This document shows, piece after piece, positions 1 through 8,025 of a DNA stretch of 49,863 nt. Location: positions 1 through 49,863 of the forward strand of contig JAEURZ010000021.1 of NCBI GenBank assembly GCA_016788905.1, written 5' to 3'. The translations under genes were made by a program, and so were the position numbers. The notes beneath the pieces were generated by a model, which did no database searches, was not told the origin of the DNA, and saw only the letters and a list, made by a program, of their open reading frames with translations. This stretch comes from Elusimicrobiota bacterium. Lineage in GTDB: Bacteria > Elusimicrobiota > Elusimicrobia > FEN-1173. Position 1 is the first letter of the stretch, and each line of letters begins with the position of its first letter.

Positions 1-73
1 TGTAGGGTTTCATACCTGCCTATTTTAGCGCAGGTCTTCATATCTGCTTGGTGCAATGGCACTTTGAACTCAC

Positions 74-1141
74 GGGACGTTGCATTTATTGTATTAAATA
101 AGTAAATTTGTTCTATGCCACGACAAGCGCGATTGGATGTCCCGGGGGCGTTGCACCATGTCATGGGGCGTGGAATTGAACGGCGGGCCATCTTTTTGCG
201 GAGAGAAGACCAAGAAGACTTTCTGAGTCGCTTGGAAAAACTGGTGGAAGTGAAGGGGTTCTTGATTTATGCCTGGGCGTTAATGCCCAACCACTTTCAC
301 TTATTAGTGCGGTCAACGGCCACACCGCTTTCCCATTCCATGAGAAGTCTTATGACAGGTTACGCTGGATATTTCAATCGAACTCACCATCGGACGGGGC
401 ATCTTTTTCAAAATCGATTCAAGTCCATTCTCTGTGAGGAAGATCCATATCTTTTAGAGCTCGTTCGATATATTCACCTCAATCCACTTCGGGCAAAGAT
501 AGTTGGTTCATTGAAGGATTTGGAACATTCGCCTTTGACGGGTCACGCGGTCCTTAATGGAACCATGAAAAGGGGATGGCAGAATACGAAGGAAGTGTTA
601 AGTCGATTTTCAAAATCAGAAGAGAAAGCTATCCGAAAATATCGGGCATTTATTGCAGAGGGAGTGGGAAAACCCATACCAAAAAACTTGGAGGGTGGGG
701 GTCTTATCCGAAGCATGGGCGGCTGGTCAGCGGTAGAATCACTTCGCAAAGGGCGAGAAAAGTATTGCTCCGATGAACGGATATTGGGGGACAGTGATTT
801 TGTCGGGAAGCTACTTAAGGAAGCGGAGAGAGAAGCCGTAGAACATAAGAGATTGATGGTCAAATGGTCTCTTGAACAATTGATTGAGCTGACGTGCCAT
901 AAAATGGGGGTGTCGGTCTCTTCTCTTTCTGGAGGGAGCAAGGAGCGAAGTGTGGTATTGGCCCGGGAAGGCCTGTCCTACCTGTGGGTCAAAAAGTTTA
1001 AGCGCAGTGGGGGGGACCTGGTCCGCGCGACGGGGATGAAACCGATAACAATATATCAATCAGCTCGCCGAGGAGAAAAACGGGCTTCGGATTGGTTGGC
1101 GTGGTTGGGAGAATAGTTTAATACAATAAATGCAACGTCCC
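74..1141 (+). mobile_element. Y1-transposase element bounded by a perfect 25-bp inverted repeat
   Basis: Bases 74-98 and 1117-1141 are exact reverse complements of each other (25 of 25). The right copy begins on the base after the transposase stop codon, so the element is essentially one gene between two arms. No target-site duplication is visible outside the arms. Y1 (HUH) transposases move single-stranded DNA and normally recognise subterminal hairpins. REP-associated members of the family instead sit between inverted REP sequences, which is the closest known parallel. A possible -35 (TTGCAT, 80-85) lies inside the left arm, 17 bases from a -10-like TAAATT (103-108). Confidence 0.75.
115..1116 (+). 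CDS. REP-associated tyrosine (Y1/HUH) transposase with DnaA-like C-terminal domain
   Basis: The protein has 333 residues. The N-terminal ~150 residues are a Y1_Tnp domain. The HUH motif is H60-F61-H62 in MPNHFHLLV, and the likely catalytic tyrosine is Y119 in VRYIHLNP. Such enzymes cut and rejoin single-stranded DNA. The last ~85 residues (LTCHKMGV, SKERSVVLAREGLSYL, TGMKPITIYQ) resemble the helix-turn-helix domain IV of DnaA, an arrangement known in long members of this transposase family and probably used for end recognition. No Shine-Dalgarno is visible. A TAAATT hexamer ends 6 nt before the ATG, so the message may be leaderless. The frame is intact. Family assignment is firm; the role of the C-terminal part is inferred. 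Confidence 0.88.
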   Translation: MPRQARLDVPGALHHVMGRGIERRAIFLRREDQEDFLSRLEKLVEVKGFLIYAWALMPNHFHLLVRSTATPLSHSMRSLMTGYAGYFNRTHHRTGHLFQNRFKSILCEEDPYLLELVRYIHLNPLRAKIVGSLKDLEHSPLTGHAVLNGTMKRGWQNTKEVLSRFSKSEEKAIRKYRAFIAEGVGKPIPKNLEGGGLIRSMGGWSAVESLRKGREKYCSDERILGDSDFVGKLLKEAEREAVEHKRLMVKWSLEQLIELTCHKMGVSVSSLSGGSKERSVVLAREGLSYLWVKKFKRSGGDLVRATGMKPITIYQSARRGEKRASDWLAWLGE

Positions 1142-1171
1142 CTATCCTTGTGCCCCTAAAATGCGTGGTTT

Positions 1172-1180
1172 TGATAAAAT
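1172..1180 (+). promoter_or_regulatory. Extended -10 promoter candidate for the OmpA-like lipoprotein gene
   Basis: TGATAAAAT fits the extended -10 pattern TGnTAtAAT. No convincing -35 is seen at 17 bp. A start about 7 bases downstream would give a leader of roughly 30 nt containing the GGAG at 1205-1208 used by the gene at 1216. It lies just outside the right arm of the transposable element. Confidence 0.35.
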
Positions 1181-1215
1181 GGCGGGGTATTTAAAAAAAC
1201 TATTGGAGAAACCCA

Positions 1216-1842
1216 TTGAATAAAACTCTTTCACTTTTTACCCTGTTGGTTTTAGTTACGGCGTGTGTTTCTCCGGGGAAAAAGACGGCGATCGGGGCGG
1301 GAACGGGAGCGGCTGTCGGTGCCGGGGTTGGGGCCGTGATTGGCCATCAATCGGGGAACAAGGGGCAGGGCGCGGCCATTGGGGCTGGCATTGGAGCGTT
1401 GTTGGGTGCGGGTGTTGGAAATCGCCTTGACCGTCAGGCGCGGGAATTGGAAGCCCTGGCTGAAACGCGGCGCACGGAGAATGGGATTGTCACCACGCTC
1501 AAGGACAGTCTCCTCTTTGATTCCGGGAAAGCTGATTTAAAATCGGCCGCTATCGAGAACATCGAAAAAATAACGGACATTCTCAAAAAATATCCTGAAA
1601 ACCGTTTGGTGGTTGTTGGGTATACGGACAGCACGGGAACCACCGCACAAAATCAACGACTTTCGGAACGCCGAGCCCAGGCGGTGCGCCTGGCCATGAT
1701 CACCCGGGGGCTATCGTCTTCCGTTGTGGAAGCCGTGGGCCAGGGGTCTTCGAACCCTGTCGCTCCAAACACGACAGCGGAGGGGCGCGCCAAAAATCGT
1801 CGGGTGGAACTTCTGATCTCCGCCGAAACCCCTAAGAAGTAA
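1216..1842 (+). CDS. OmpA-family outer-membrane lipoprotein with glycine zipper (YiaD-like)
   Basis: The protein has 208 residues and starts at TTG, 7 nt after GGAG. Residues 1-17 form a lipoprotein signal with lipobox V-T-A-C, so the mature N terminus should be a lipidated cysteine. Residues ~25-70 are a glycine-zipper segment with repeated GAGxGA/GxG units. Residues ~95-205 are an OmpA C-terminal domain, with LLFDSGKADL, the peptidoglycan-binding aspartate in GYTDSTG and arginines in KNRRVELL. The family tethers the outer membrane to peptidoglycan. Residue 19 after the lipid cysteine region shows no inner-membrane Asp+2 (the cysteine is followed by Val-Ser), consistent with outer-membrane sorting. 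This gene supports a diderm cell envelope. Confidence 0.88.
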   Translation: MNKTLSLFTLLVLVTACVSPGKKTAIGAGTGAAVGAGVGAVIGHQSGNKGQGAAIGAGIGALLGAGVGNRLDRQARELEALAETRRTENGIVTTLKDSLLFDSGKADLKSAAIENIEKITDILKKYPENRLVVVGYTDSTGTTAQNQRLSERRAQAVRLAMITRGLSSSVVEAVGQGSSNPVAPNTTAEGRAKNRRVELLISAETPKK

Positions 1843-1866
1843 ATCCAGCGGTCCACGAAATTCCCA

Positions 1867-2547
1867 ATGGCCCTTTACCTGGTGGCGACGCCCATTGGGA
1901 ATTTGAAAGACGTAACGGATCGGGCCCGTGAATCCCTTTCCTTGGCGTCGGCCATCGTGGCGGAGGACACGCGGCGAACGGGGCTTTTTCTTAAACACCT
2001 GGGGATCGATCGACCGCTGATTCGCTACGATGACCATGTCCACGCGCGGGAGGCTCCCCGTCTTTTGGATCGATTGGCGGGAGGGGATCATTTAGCGCTG
2101 GTGACGGACGCGGGGACGCCCGGGCTTTCGGATCCCGGGGGGCGGTTGGTGGCCCTGGCGGTGGAACGAAAAATTCCGGTGGTTCCCATTCCGGGCCCCT
2201 CCGCCTTGTTAACGGCTTTGATGGCGTCCGGGTTACCTTGGGACCAGTTTTCCTTTTTAGGATTTCTTCCTCGGCGGCCGGGTCGGTTTCGACGGGAATT
2301 GGAGTCTGCCGGGCGCCACCGTACTGTGGTATTCTATGAATCCCCACACCGTGTGGTAGCGGCCCTCGAAGCCGCTCAATCGGTATTCGGGGACGTTCCC
2401 GCGGTTGTGGCTCGGGAAATGACGAAGATTCATGAGGAATTTATCCGGGGCCGACTCTCTGAGGTTCGGACGGTGCTAAGAGAACGAACGAAAATTTTGG
2501 GTGAGATCACAGTGATCGTTGCCCCCCAATTGGGAGAAATACCATGA
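1867..2547 (+). CDS. rsmI: 16S rRNA (cytidine(1402)-2'-O)-methyltransferase
   Basis: RsmI methylates the ribose of C1402 in 16S rRNA, in the decoding centre, using S-adenosylmethionine. The tetrapyrrole-methylase fold is recognisable from LVATPIGNLKDVT at the N terminus, AEDTRRT near residue 35, DAGTPGLSDPG near residue 80 and PIPGPSA near residue 115. At 226 residues it is shorter than the E. coli protein of about 286, lacking the small C-terminal helical domain, as in many other phyla. The stop overlaps the argC start by four bases (ATGA), so the two genes are probably translated together although their functions are unrelated. Confidence 0.93.
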   Translation: MALYLVATPIGNLKDVTDRARESLSLASAIVAEDTRRTGLFLKHLGIDRPLIRYDDHVHAREAPRLLDRLAGGDHLALVTDAGTPGLSDPGGRLVALAVERKIPVVPIPGPSALLTALMASGLPWDQFSFLGFLPRRPGRFRRELESAGRHRTVVFYESPHRVVAALEAAQSVFGDVPAVVAREMTKIHEEFIRGRLSEVRTVLRERTKILGEITVIVAPQLGEIP

Positions 2548-3566
2548 TTCGCGTTGCGGTTGTAGGCGCCACGGGGTATACCGGTGGTGAATTACTTAAA
2601 ATACTTGTGGCTCATCCAGAAGCTCGCGTGAATCACGTGACTTCCTCTTCCCGGGTCGGCAAAAATCTTTCCGATATACATCCCTTTCTTCGAAACCGCT
2701 TGGACCTCCCCTTGGAATCCTTTAACGCCAATCAGTTGGCCCAAGACTGTGACGTGGCCTTTTTTGCCCTGCCCCATGGGGTGGGGAGCAAGGACATTGC
2801 AGATTTCGTTGCCCAGGGGAAACGGGCGGTGGACCTTTCCGCGGATTTCCGGCTCAAAGACGTTAAGACGTATGAAGCGTGGTACAAAGTGAAACACGCG
2901 TCTCCGGCACTTCTCAAGAAGGCGGTTTACGGTCTTCCGGAACTTTACCGAAAGGAAATTCGAAAGGCTCCCCTCATTGCCAACCCCGGGTGCTACGCCA
3001 CCACAACGATTCTCGCGTTAGCCCCATTGCTGAGACGGAAATGGTTGGTCCCCGGGTCCGTGGTGGTGGACGCAAAGTCCGGTGTCTCCGGGGCGGGACG
3101 AAAGGTGGATCCGATGTATCTGTATTGTGAAGTGACGGAGAACTTCCAAGCGTATTCTGTGGCCAAACATCGCCACGTGCCGGAAATCGAACAAGTGTTG
3201 GCGGACCAATCCGGGAGCAAAACATCGCTGACCTTTGTGCCCCACCTGGTGCCTATGACCCGGGGTATTTTGGTCACCGCTTACGGAACGCTCAAGAAAA
3301 AAATGACAGCAGCAGCGGTGCGGCAGGCCTTCGAAGAAGATTACGAGGGGGAACGGTTTCTCCGAATTCTTCCGGAGGGACGATGGCCGCAGACGAAAGA
3401 CACCGCGGGGACGAACTACGTGGACATCAATGTGACCATTGATGAACGAAATCGCCGGGTGGTGGTGTTGGCCGCGCTCGATAATTTGGTGAAGGGCGCG
3501 TCGGGCCAGGCGGTGCAAAACATGAATCTTCTCTTCGGCCTCTCGGAGGCCCTGGGAATAAAATAA
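2544..3566 (+). CDS. argC: N-acetyl-gamma-glutamyl-phosphate reductase
   Basis: Third step of arginine synthesis: NADPH-dependent reduction of N-acetylglutamyl phosphate to the semialdehyde. The protein has 340 residues. The nucleotide-binding motif GATGYTGGELL is at residues 8-18, and the catalytic cysteine is C150 in ANPGCYAT. HXVPEIEQ and the C-terminal DNLVKGASGQAVQN motif are also present. The start overlaps rsmI by 4 nt. The next arginine gene, argJ, follows after a small zinc-ribbon gene, while argB and argD lie 14 kb away, so the pathway is split into two clusters. Confidence 0.96.
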   Translation: MIRVAVVGATGYTGGELLKILVAHPEARVNHVTSSSRVGKNLSDIHPFLRNRLDLPLESFNANQLAQDCDVAFFALPHGVGSKDIADFVAQGKRAVDLSADFRLKDVKTYEAWYKVKHASPALLKKAVYGLPELYRKEIRKAPLIANPGCYATTTILALAPLLRRKWLVPGSVVVDAKSGVSGAGRKVDPMYLYCEVTENFQAYSVAKHRHVPEIEQVLADQSGSKTSLTFVPHLVPMTRGILVTAYGTLKKKMTAAAVRQAFEEDYEGERFLRILPEGRWPQTKDTAGTNYVDINVTIDERNRRVVVLAALDNLVKGASGQAVQNMNLLFGLSEALGIK

Positions 3567-3576
3567 GAGGGAACCT

Positions 3577-3774
3577 ATGGGACTGATCTCCTGGATTAAA
3601 CGTTTGGCGGGTGTATCAAAAGATCGAAAACTCAATTGCGCAGAATGCAAAAGCAGTTTCTTCTTTGAAGAAGGGGAACAAAAGTTTTTTACGGAACGAG
3701 GGCTTTCTGAACCTAAACGCTGCCCCACCTGCCGGAAACAAACACGCCGGAACCGGGGGCCGCGACGACGCTAA
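3577..3774 (+). CDS. Small zinc-ribbon protein (zf-trcl type)
   Basis: The protein has 65 residues, with a Shine-Dalgarno AGAGGG about 6 nt before the ATG. Two CxxC pairs are present (CAEC and CPTC). They are separated by a segment with FFFEEGEQKFF and LSEPKRC, the pattern of the probable-zinc-ribbon family zf-trcl. The C terminus is strongly basic (RKQTRRNRGPRRR), which suggests nucleic-acid binding. The function of the family is not known. The gene sits between argC and argJ with gaps of only 10 and 2 bases, so it is almost certainly co-transcribed with them. A shifted-frame reading of the same bases (3611-3799) lacks the cysteine pattern and was discarded. Confidence 0.75.
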   Translation: MGLISWIKRLAGVSKDRKLNCAECKSSFFFEEGEQKFFTERGLSEPKRCPTCRKQTRRNRGPRRR

Positions 3775-3776
3775 CC

Positions 3777-4988
3777 ATGGGAAACATCGTTCCGCTTAAG
3801 AACAGCGATTTGCCAACAGGGTTTCGCCTGTTTGGCTTTCGTTGTGGCGTTTCGTCTGTTCCGGGGAAAAAAGACCTGGCCCTTTTCTATTCGGATCGGG
3901 CGGCCCGGGCGGCGGGCGTGTTCACCACGAACCTTTTCAGCGCCGCTCCCGTCCTTTATTCCCGAAAAAAACTCAAGGCCTCGGCTCAAGCGCGGGCGGT
4001 GGTCATCAATTCCGGTTGCGCGAACGCCTGCACCGGATCCCAAGGAATGGCGGACACGGAGTGGACGGCCAAGACCTTGGCCGCTGGGATAGGACTCAAG
4101 ACCCGTGACATCCTGGTGGCATCGACCGGTGTCATCGGGCGTCATTTACCCCGGCCGGCCTTAGCCCGGGGGATTGAATCGATCGCGGGCGCTCTTCAAA
4201 CCAACGTGCCGCCCTCAACAGAAAACGCGGTCCGCGCCATCATGACCACAGACACCCGGCCGAAAGCCGCCCGCGCCTCTTTCCGAGTCGGAAAAACAAC
4301 CCACACCGTGTGGGGCTGCGCGAAGGGGGCCGGGATGATCCATCCGAATATGGCCACCATGCTGTCGGTGATTCTGACCGACGCCGGGTTCCCATCGGCG
4401 GTCCTCCAAAAGACTTTGTCCGCCGTCACGAAGAAAACGTTCAATTGTGTCAGCGTGGACGGAGACACCTCCACCAACGACAGCCTCTTTCTGTTGGACA
4501 ACGGGGACCTTCGTCCTTATTCCCCAAAAGATCTCAAAGCGTTTCACTCCGCGTTAGAAGAGGTGGCCTTTTCCCTTTCCACCCAAATCGCGGCCGATGG
4601 GGAAGGGGCCACGCGGGTGGCTTGGATCTTTGTCCAGGGAACGCGAAATGAAAAAGACGCCCACCAGCTCGCGGCCACCGTGGCCACCAGCGCGCTCTTC
4701 AAAACCGCGCTTCACGGGGCCGATCCCAATTGGGGAAGAATTTTGGCGGCCATCGGGCGAGCGGGAGTCCCTTTTGACCCCCGCAAAGTGGACGTGACCA
4801 TTGGGGACGTGCGGGTGTGCCGAAACGGGGGCAAAACAGATTATTCAGAAAAACTCGTTCACTCGATCTTAAAAAAAGACAGGGTCACCATCGTCATTGA
4901 TCTCCACCAGGGAAAAGCCTGGAGCCGCTACGCCACGTGCGACTATTCCAAAGAATATATTGCTATCAACGCCGACTACACCACGTAA
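3777..4988 (+). CDS. argJ: Bifunctional glutamate N-acetyltransferase / ornithine acetyltransferase
   Basis: ArgJ recycles the acetyl group from N-acetylornithine to glutamate, and many members also acetylate glutamate from acetyl-CoA. The protein has 403 residues, normal for the family. The self-cleavage site is KGAGMIHPNMATML: cleavage falls between A193 and T194, and T194 becomes the nucleophile of the beta chain. The N-terminal NSGCANACTG and the terminal INADYTT are also typical. The start is 2 nt after the zinc-ribbon stop and has no strong Shine-Dalgarno, so translation is probably coupled. Confidence 0.95.
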   Translation: MGNIVPLKNSDLPTGFRLFGFRCGVSSVPGKKDLALFYSDRAARAAGVFTTNLFSAAPVLYSRKKLKASAQARAVVINSGCANACTGSQGMADTEWTAKTLAAGIGLKTRDILVASTGVIGRHLPRPALARGIESIAGALQTNVPPSTENAVRAIMTTDTRPKAARASFRVGKTTHTVWGCAKGAGMIHPNMATMLSVILTDAGFPSAVLQKTLSAVTKKTFNCVSVDGDTSTNDSLFLLDNGDLRPYSPKDLKAFHSALEEVAFSLSTQIAADGEGATRVAWIFVQGTRNEKDAHQLAATVATSALFKTALHGADPNWGRILAAIGRAGVPFDPRKVDVTIGDVRVCRNGGKTDYSEKLVHSILKKDRVTIVIDLHQGKAWSRYATCDYSKEYIAINADYTT

Positions 4989-4998
4989 CCTGGTCCGA

Positions 4999-5628
4999 TT
5001 GAAGACGGACCTCCTTTACGTCCAGGCGCGTCGCATCAGTCGGGCGGCGGTCGAACGAACGACAGCCCTCTTGGCGAAGGGAGGCGTGGCCGTTTTCCCA
5101 ACGGACACGGTGTATGGAATAGCGGCCAGCGTGTTTCGCCCCCAAGCCGTACGACGGATCTATCAGTTGAAAGGACGATCGTATAAGAAGAGACTTCCTT
5201 TTTTAGTGGCGGACATTGACCAAGCCCTGGCCCTGGTGGAGCGCCCGGGAAAACGCTTGGTCAAATTGTTGGAGAAATATTGGCCCGGCCCGCTCACCGT
5301 TGTTTTTAACACCTCCTCGCTAGGGCAGTGGACCACCGGTGGGAAGGACACCCTGGCGATCCGAATTCCCGACCATCCCGTGACCCTCGCGATCCTTAAA
5401 AAGATGGGCCAGCCCCTGGCGGTTACGAGTGCCAATCGATCCGGCCAACCCGAAGCTGTTTCAGGCCATGAAGCCCAACAGTTTTTCAGCGGACGTGTGG
5501 ATATTTTAGTGGACGCTGGCCCTTGTCCTGGAGGGATTCCGTCTACCGTCATCAACGTTGCCAGTACCCATTGGACCCTCGTCCGAGAGGGCGCCATCAA
5601 GAAAAAAGAATTATTGCGATTTTTATGA
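4999..5628 (+). CDS. L-threonylcarbamoyladenylate synthase (TsaC/Sua5/YwlC family)
   Basis: It makes threonylcarbamoyl-AMP from threonine, bicarbonate and ATP for the t6A37 modification of ANN-decoding tRNAs. The motifs are [20 protein letters not shown], then [39 protein letters not shown] and TSANRSGQP. With the start placed here it has 209 residues, matching the short TsaC/YwlC form without the Sua5 C-terminal domain. The start is uncertain. An ATG at 4897 in the same frame would add 34 residues lying inside argJ, without family resemblance. The TTG at 4999 begins 10 bases after the argJ stop. No clear Shine-Dalgarno is seen. Confidence 0.88.
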   Translation: MKTDLLYVQARRISRAAVERTTALLAKGGVAVFPTDTVYGIAASVFRPQAVRRIYQLKGRSYKKRLPFLVADIDQALALVERPGKRLVKLLEKYWPGPLTVVFNTSSLGQWTTGGKDTLAIRIPDHPVTLAILKKMGQPLAVTSANRSGQPEAVSGHEAQQFFSGRVDILVDAGPCPGGIPSTVINVASTHWTLVREGAIKKKELLRFL

Positions 5629-5672
5629 TGACATCCCCCCTTTTGATGGGGTATTTGAAACGGAGGAAACAC

Positions 5673-6926
5673 ATGAGCTTTCTCAAGAAATCGGATCCGA
5701 AACTTTACAAGACGATCCAAAGCGAAACCAAGCGGCAAGAAGAGGGGCTGGAAATGATCGCCTCGGAAAATTATGTGTCCGAAGCGGTGATGGAAGCCCA
5801 AGGATCCGTCCTCACGAACAAGTATGCCGAAGGCTATCCCGGCAAACGCTACTACGGTGGGTGCGAAGAAGTGGATAAGGCCGAAACCCTCGCCATCGAG
5901 CGCGTGAAGTCCCTCTTTGGTGCGGAACATGCCAACGTCCAGCCCCATTCTGGCTCCCAGGCCAACATGGCGGTCTATTTGGCCATGTTAACACCGGGCG
6001 ACACGATCATGGGATTGGAGTTAGCCCACGGCGGACATCTGACTCATGGCCACCCACTTAACTTTTCTGGGAAATATTTTAAAGTGGTCTCTTACGGGGT
6101 TCACCCGGAAACAGAACAAATCGATTACGATCGGCTGGCGGAACTGGCCAAAGAACATCGACCCAAAATAATCCTTTCTGGGGCCTCCAACTATTCCCGA
6201 ATCATTGACTGGGCCCGACTCCGGGCCATCGCCGATTCCGTGGGGGCCTTCCTCTTCGCGGACATTGCCCATTACGCGGGATTGGTGGCCGCGGGGCTCT
6301 ACCCCAACCCAGTCCCCCTGGCGGATTTCGTAACAACCACAACCCACAAGACGCTCCGGGGCCCCCGGGGTGGAGTGGTTCTGTGCAAAGAAAAATACGC
6401 CAAGGACATTGACCGGGCTGTGTTCCCCGGTGTTCAGGGGGGGCCCCTGATGCACGTGATCGCGGCCAAAGCCGCGGCGTTTCAAGAAGCCCTGAAACCC
6501 AACTTTAAAAAATATCAAACCCAGGTTCTTGCCAACGCCCGCTCCTTGGCAACGGCATTGACCCAGCACGGGTTCCGTATTGTGGCGGGGGGAACAGACT
6601 GCCACCTGCTCACCATCGACCTGCGATCCAAATCCATTACGGGAAAAGAAGCGGAATCGGTTTTGGGGCAAGCGGGGATAACGGTGAATAAAAACACCAT
6701 TCCTTTTGACCCAGAAAAACCGTTTGTGACTTCCGGTGTCCGTTTGGGAACCCCCGCGCTTACCACTCGGGGGATGAAAGAAAAAGAAATGGGAATCGTC
6801 GCGGGGTGGATCAATGAAGCCATGGAGTTCCGGTCCGACCCCAAACAGCTCACCAAAATTCGGAAGAACGTTTTGGGTCTCACTAAAAAGTTTCCGCTCT
6901 ACGCCCATCGGTTAAAAAAGGCGTGA
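5673..6926 (+). CDS. glyA: Serine hydroxymethyltransferase
   Basis: This PLP enzyme converts serine and tetrahydrofolate to glycine and methylene-tetrahydrofolate, the main source of one-carbon units. The ATG at 5673 is chosen because CGGAGGA lies at 5661-5667. A longer reading from 5523 would run into the preceding gene. The 417-residue length is normal. Motifs are [12 protein letters not shown], the [10 protein letters not shown] phosphate-binding region and the PLP lysine K226 in [14 protein letters not shown]. The C-terminal region is complete. Confidence 0.96.
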   Translation: MSFLKKSDPKLYKTIQSETKRQEEGLEMIASENYVSEAVMEAQGSVLTNKYAEGYPGKRYYGGCEEVDKAETLAIERVKSLFGAEHANVQPHSGSQANMAVYLAMLTPGDTIMGLELAHGGHLTHGHPLNFSGKYFKVVSYGVHPETEQIDYDRLAELAKEHRPKIILSGASNYSRIIDWARLRAIADSVGAFLFADIAHYAGLVAAGLYPNPVPLADFVTTTTHKTLRGPRGGVVLCKEKYAKDIDRAVFPGVQGGPLMHVIAAKAAAFQEALKPNFKKYQTQVLANARSLATALTQHGFRIVAGGTDCHLLTIDLRSKSITGKEAESVLGQAGITVNKNTIPFDPEKPFVTSGVRLGTPALTTRGMKEKEMGIVAGWINEAMEFRSDPKQLTKIRKNVLGLTKKFPLYAHRLKKA

Positions 6927-6975
6927 CTTTAGGTTTTCGTTTCACCCCCCGACCGACCTGGGGAGAGAACACCGC

Positions 6976-8025
6976 GTGATCCGCGCCCAAATCCTCGCGT
7001 TTTTCATGGCGTTTGCCGGAACCGCCTGTTTGGTTCCGGTTTTTATGGGACTGTCCCGCCGGTTCGGCGTCATGGATTTTCCGGACCCACGAAAAGTTCA
7101 CGCCAAACCTACCCCCCGATGGGGGGGCGGAGCGATTGCGGGAGGCGTCTTTCTAGGGCTGGGCGCCACAGCCCTTTTCGCTCCCTGGTTTCTCACACTC
7201 CTCGATTACCGCTTCCGAATTATTGAAGAAGGAGAAACCGTAGGAATCCTCAGCCTGAAAGCCCAACTTACAGGGGTCCTCTTGGGGGGACTTGTCTGTG
7301 TGGTGTTGGGGATGTGGGACGACCGCCGGTCCCTCCCCCCCGTGGTGAAACTGTTGGCCCAAATCATCGCCGCCTACATTGCCATGATGTATGGAGTGCG
7401 CATGGCGGGATTGGCCCTCCCGGGATTCGGGTTTGTCACGTTCCCCCTTTTGCTCTCCCAATTCATCACCCTCTTTTGGCTTCTGGGATTTATGAACGCC
7501 ATCAATCTCACAGACGGTTTAGATGGGTTAGCCGGCGGAATATGCGCCATTGCCGCGGGCACGTTTCTCTTCGTGGCCCTCCTCCAAGCGGACACCAAGA
7601 TCGTTCTTTACGCGAAACAACTCAATTTGGCCTCCGTCTTAGCCGCCGCGGTGTGTGGGGCGTGTGTGGGGTTTTTAATCTACAATTTTAACCCCGCCCG
7701 GGTTTTCATGGGGGACGGCGGCGCGCTCTTTCTCGGGTTCATGTTGGGGACCATCAGTATTATTGGAACCTTAAAAACCAGCGCGGTGATCGCCCTTATC
7801 ATTCCCATCCTGGTGGTGGCGCTTCCGGTGATGGATGTGACCTTCACTCTCATTCGCCGCGCGCGTCAACGCCAAGGACTTATGGTGGCCGACCGAGGCC
7901 ATTTCCATCACCAACTGTTGGCGCTGGGCTGGACCCAAAGAGAAGTTGTCTTGCTGGTGTACGTGATCACTCTTTTGCTTTCCATGACCGCGCTGTTGCT
8001 CACATTTTTCAGGGGGAAAGTCTGA
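6976..8025 (+). CDS. UDP-GlcNAc:undecaprenyl-phosphate GlcNAc-1-phosphate transferase (WecA/TagO family)
   Basis: This multi-pass membrane enzyme (about ten hydrophobic segments, 349 residues) transfers a sugar-1-phosphate from a UDP-sugar to undecaprenyl phosphate, starting O-antigen or other surface polymers. Family motifs are KVHAKPTPRWGG near residue 42, the metal-binding DDRRS near residue 115, NLTDGLDGLAGG near residues 177-188, FMGDGGALFLG and the cytoplasmic HFHHQLL. The GTG start at 6976 follows GGGAGAG. The HFHHQLL motif and the lack of an MraY signature favour a WecA-type over an MraY-type role. The next gene, a UDP-GlcNAc 2-epimerase, supports a surface-glycan function. Confidence 0.88.
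   Translation: MIRAQILAFFMAFAGTACLVPVFMGLSRRFGVMDFPDPRKVHAKPTPRWGGGAIAGGVFLGLGATALFAPWFLTLLDYRFRIIEEGETVGILSLKAQLTGVLLGGLVCVVLGMWDDRRSLPPVVKLLAQIIAAYIAMMYGVRMAGLALPGFGFVTFPLLLSQFITLFWLLGFMNAINLTDGLDGLAGGICAIAAGTFLFVALLQADTKIVLYAKQLNLASVLAAAVCGACVGFLIYNFNPARVFMGDGGALFLGFMLGTISIIGTLKTSAVIALIIPILVVALPVMDVTFTLIRRARQRQGLMVADRGHFHHQLLALGWTQREVVLLVYVITLLLSMTALLLTFFRGKV

Noticed and set aside
4897-4998. N-terminal extension of the TsaC-like protein into argJ
   Set aside because: The 34 extra residues overlap the conserved end of argJ in another frame and have no TsaC resemblance.
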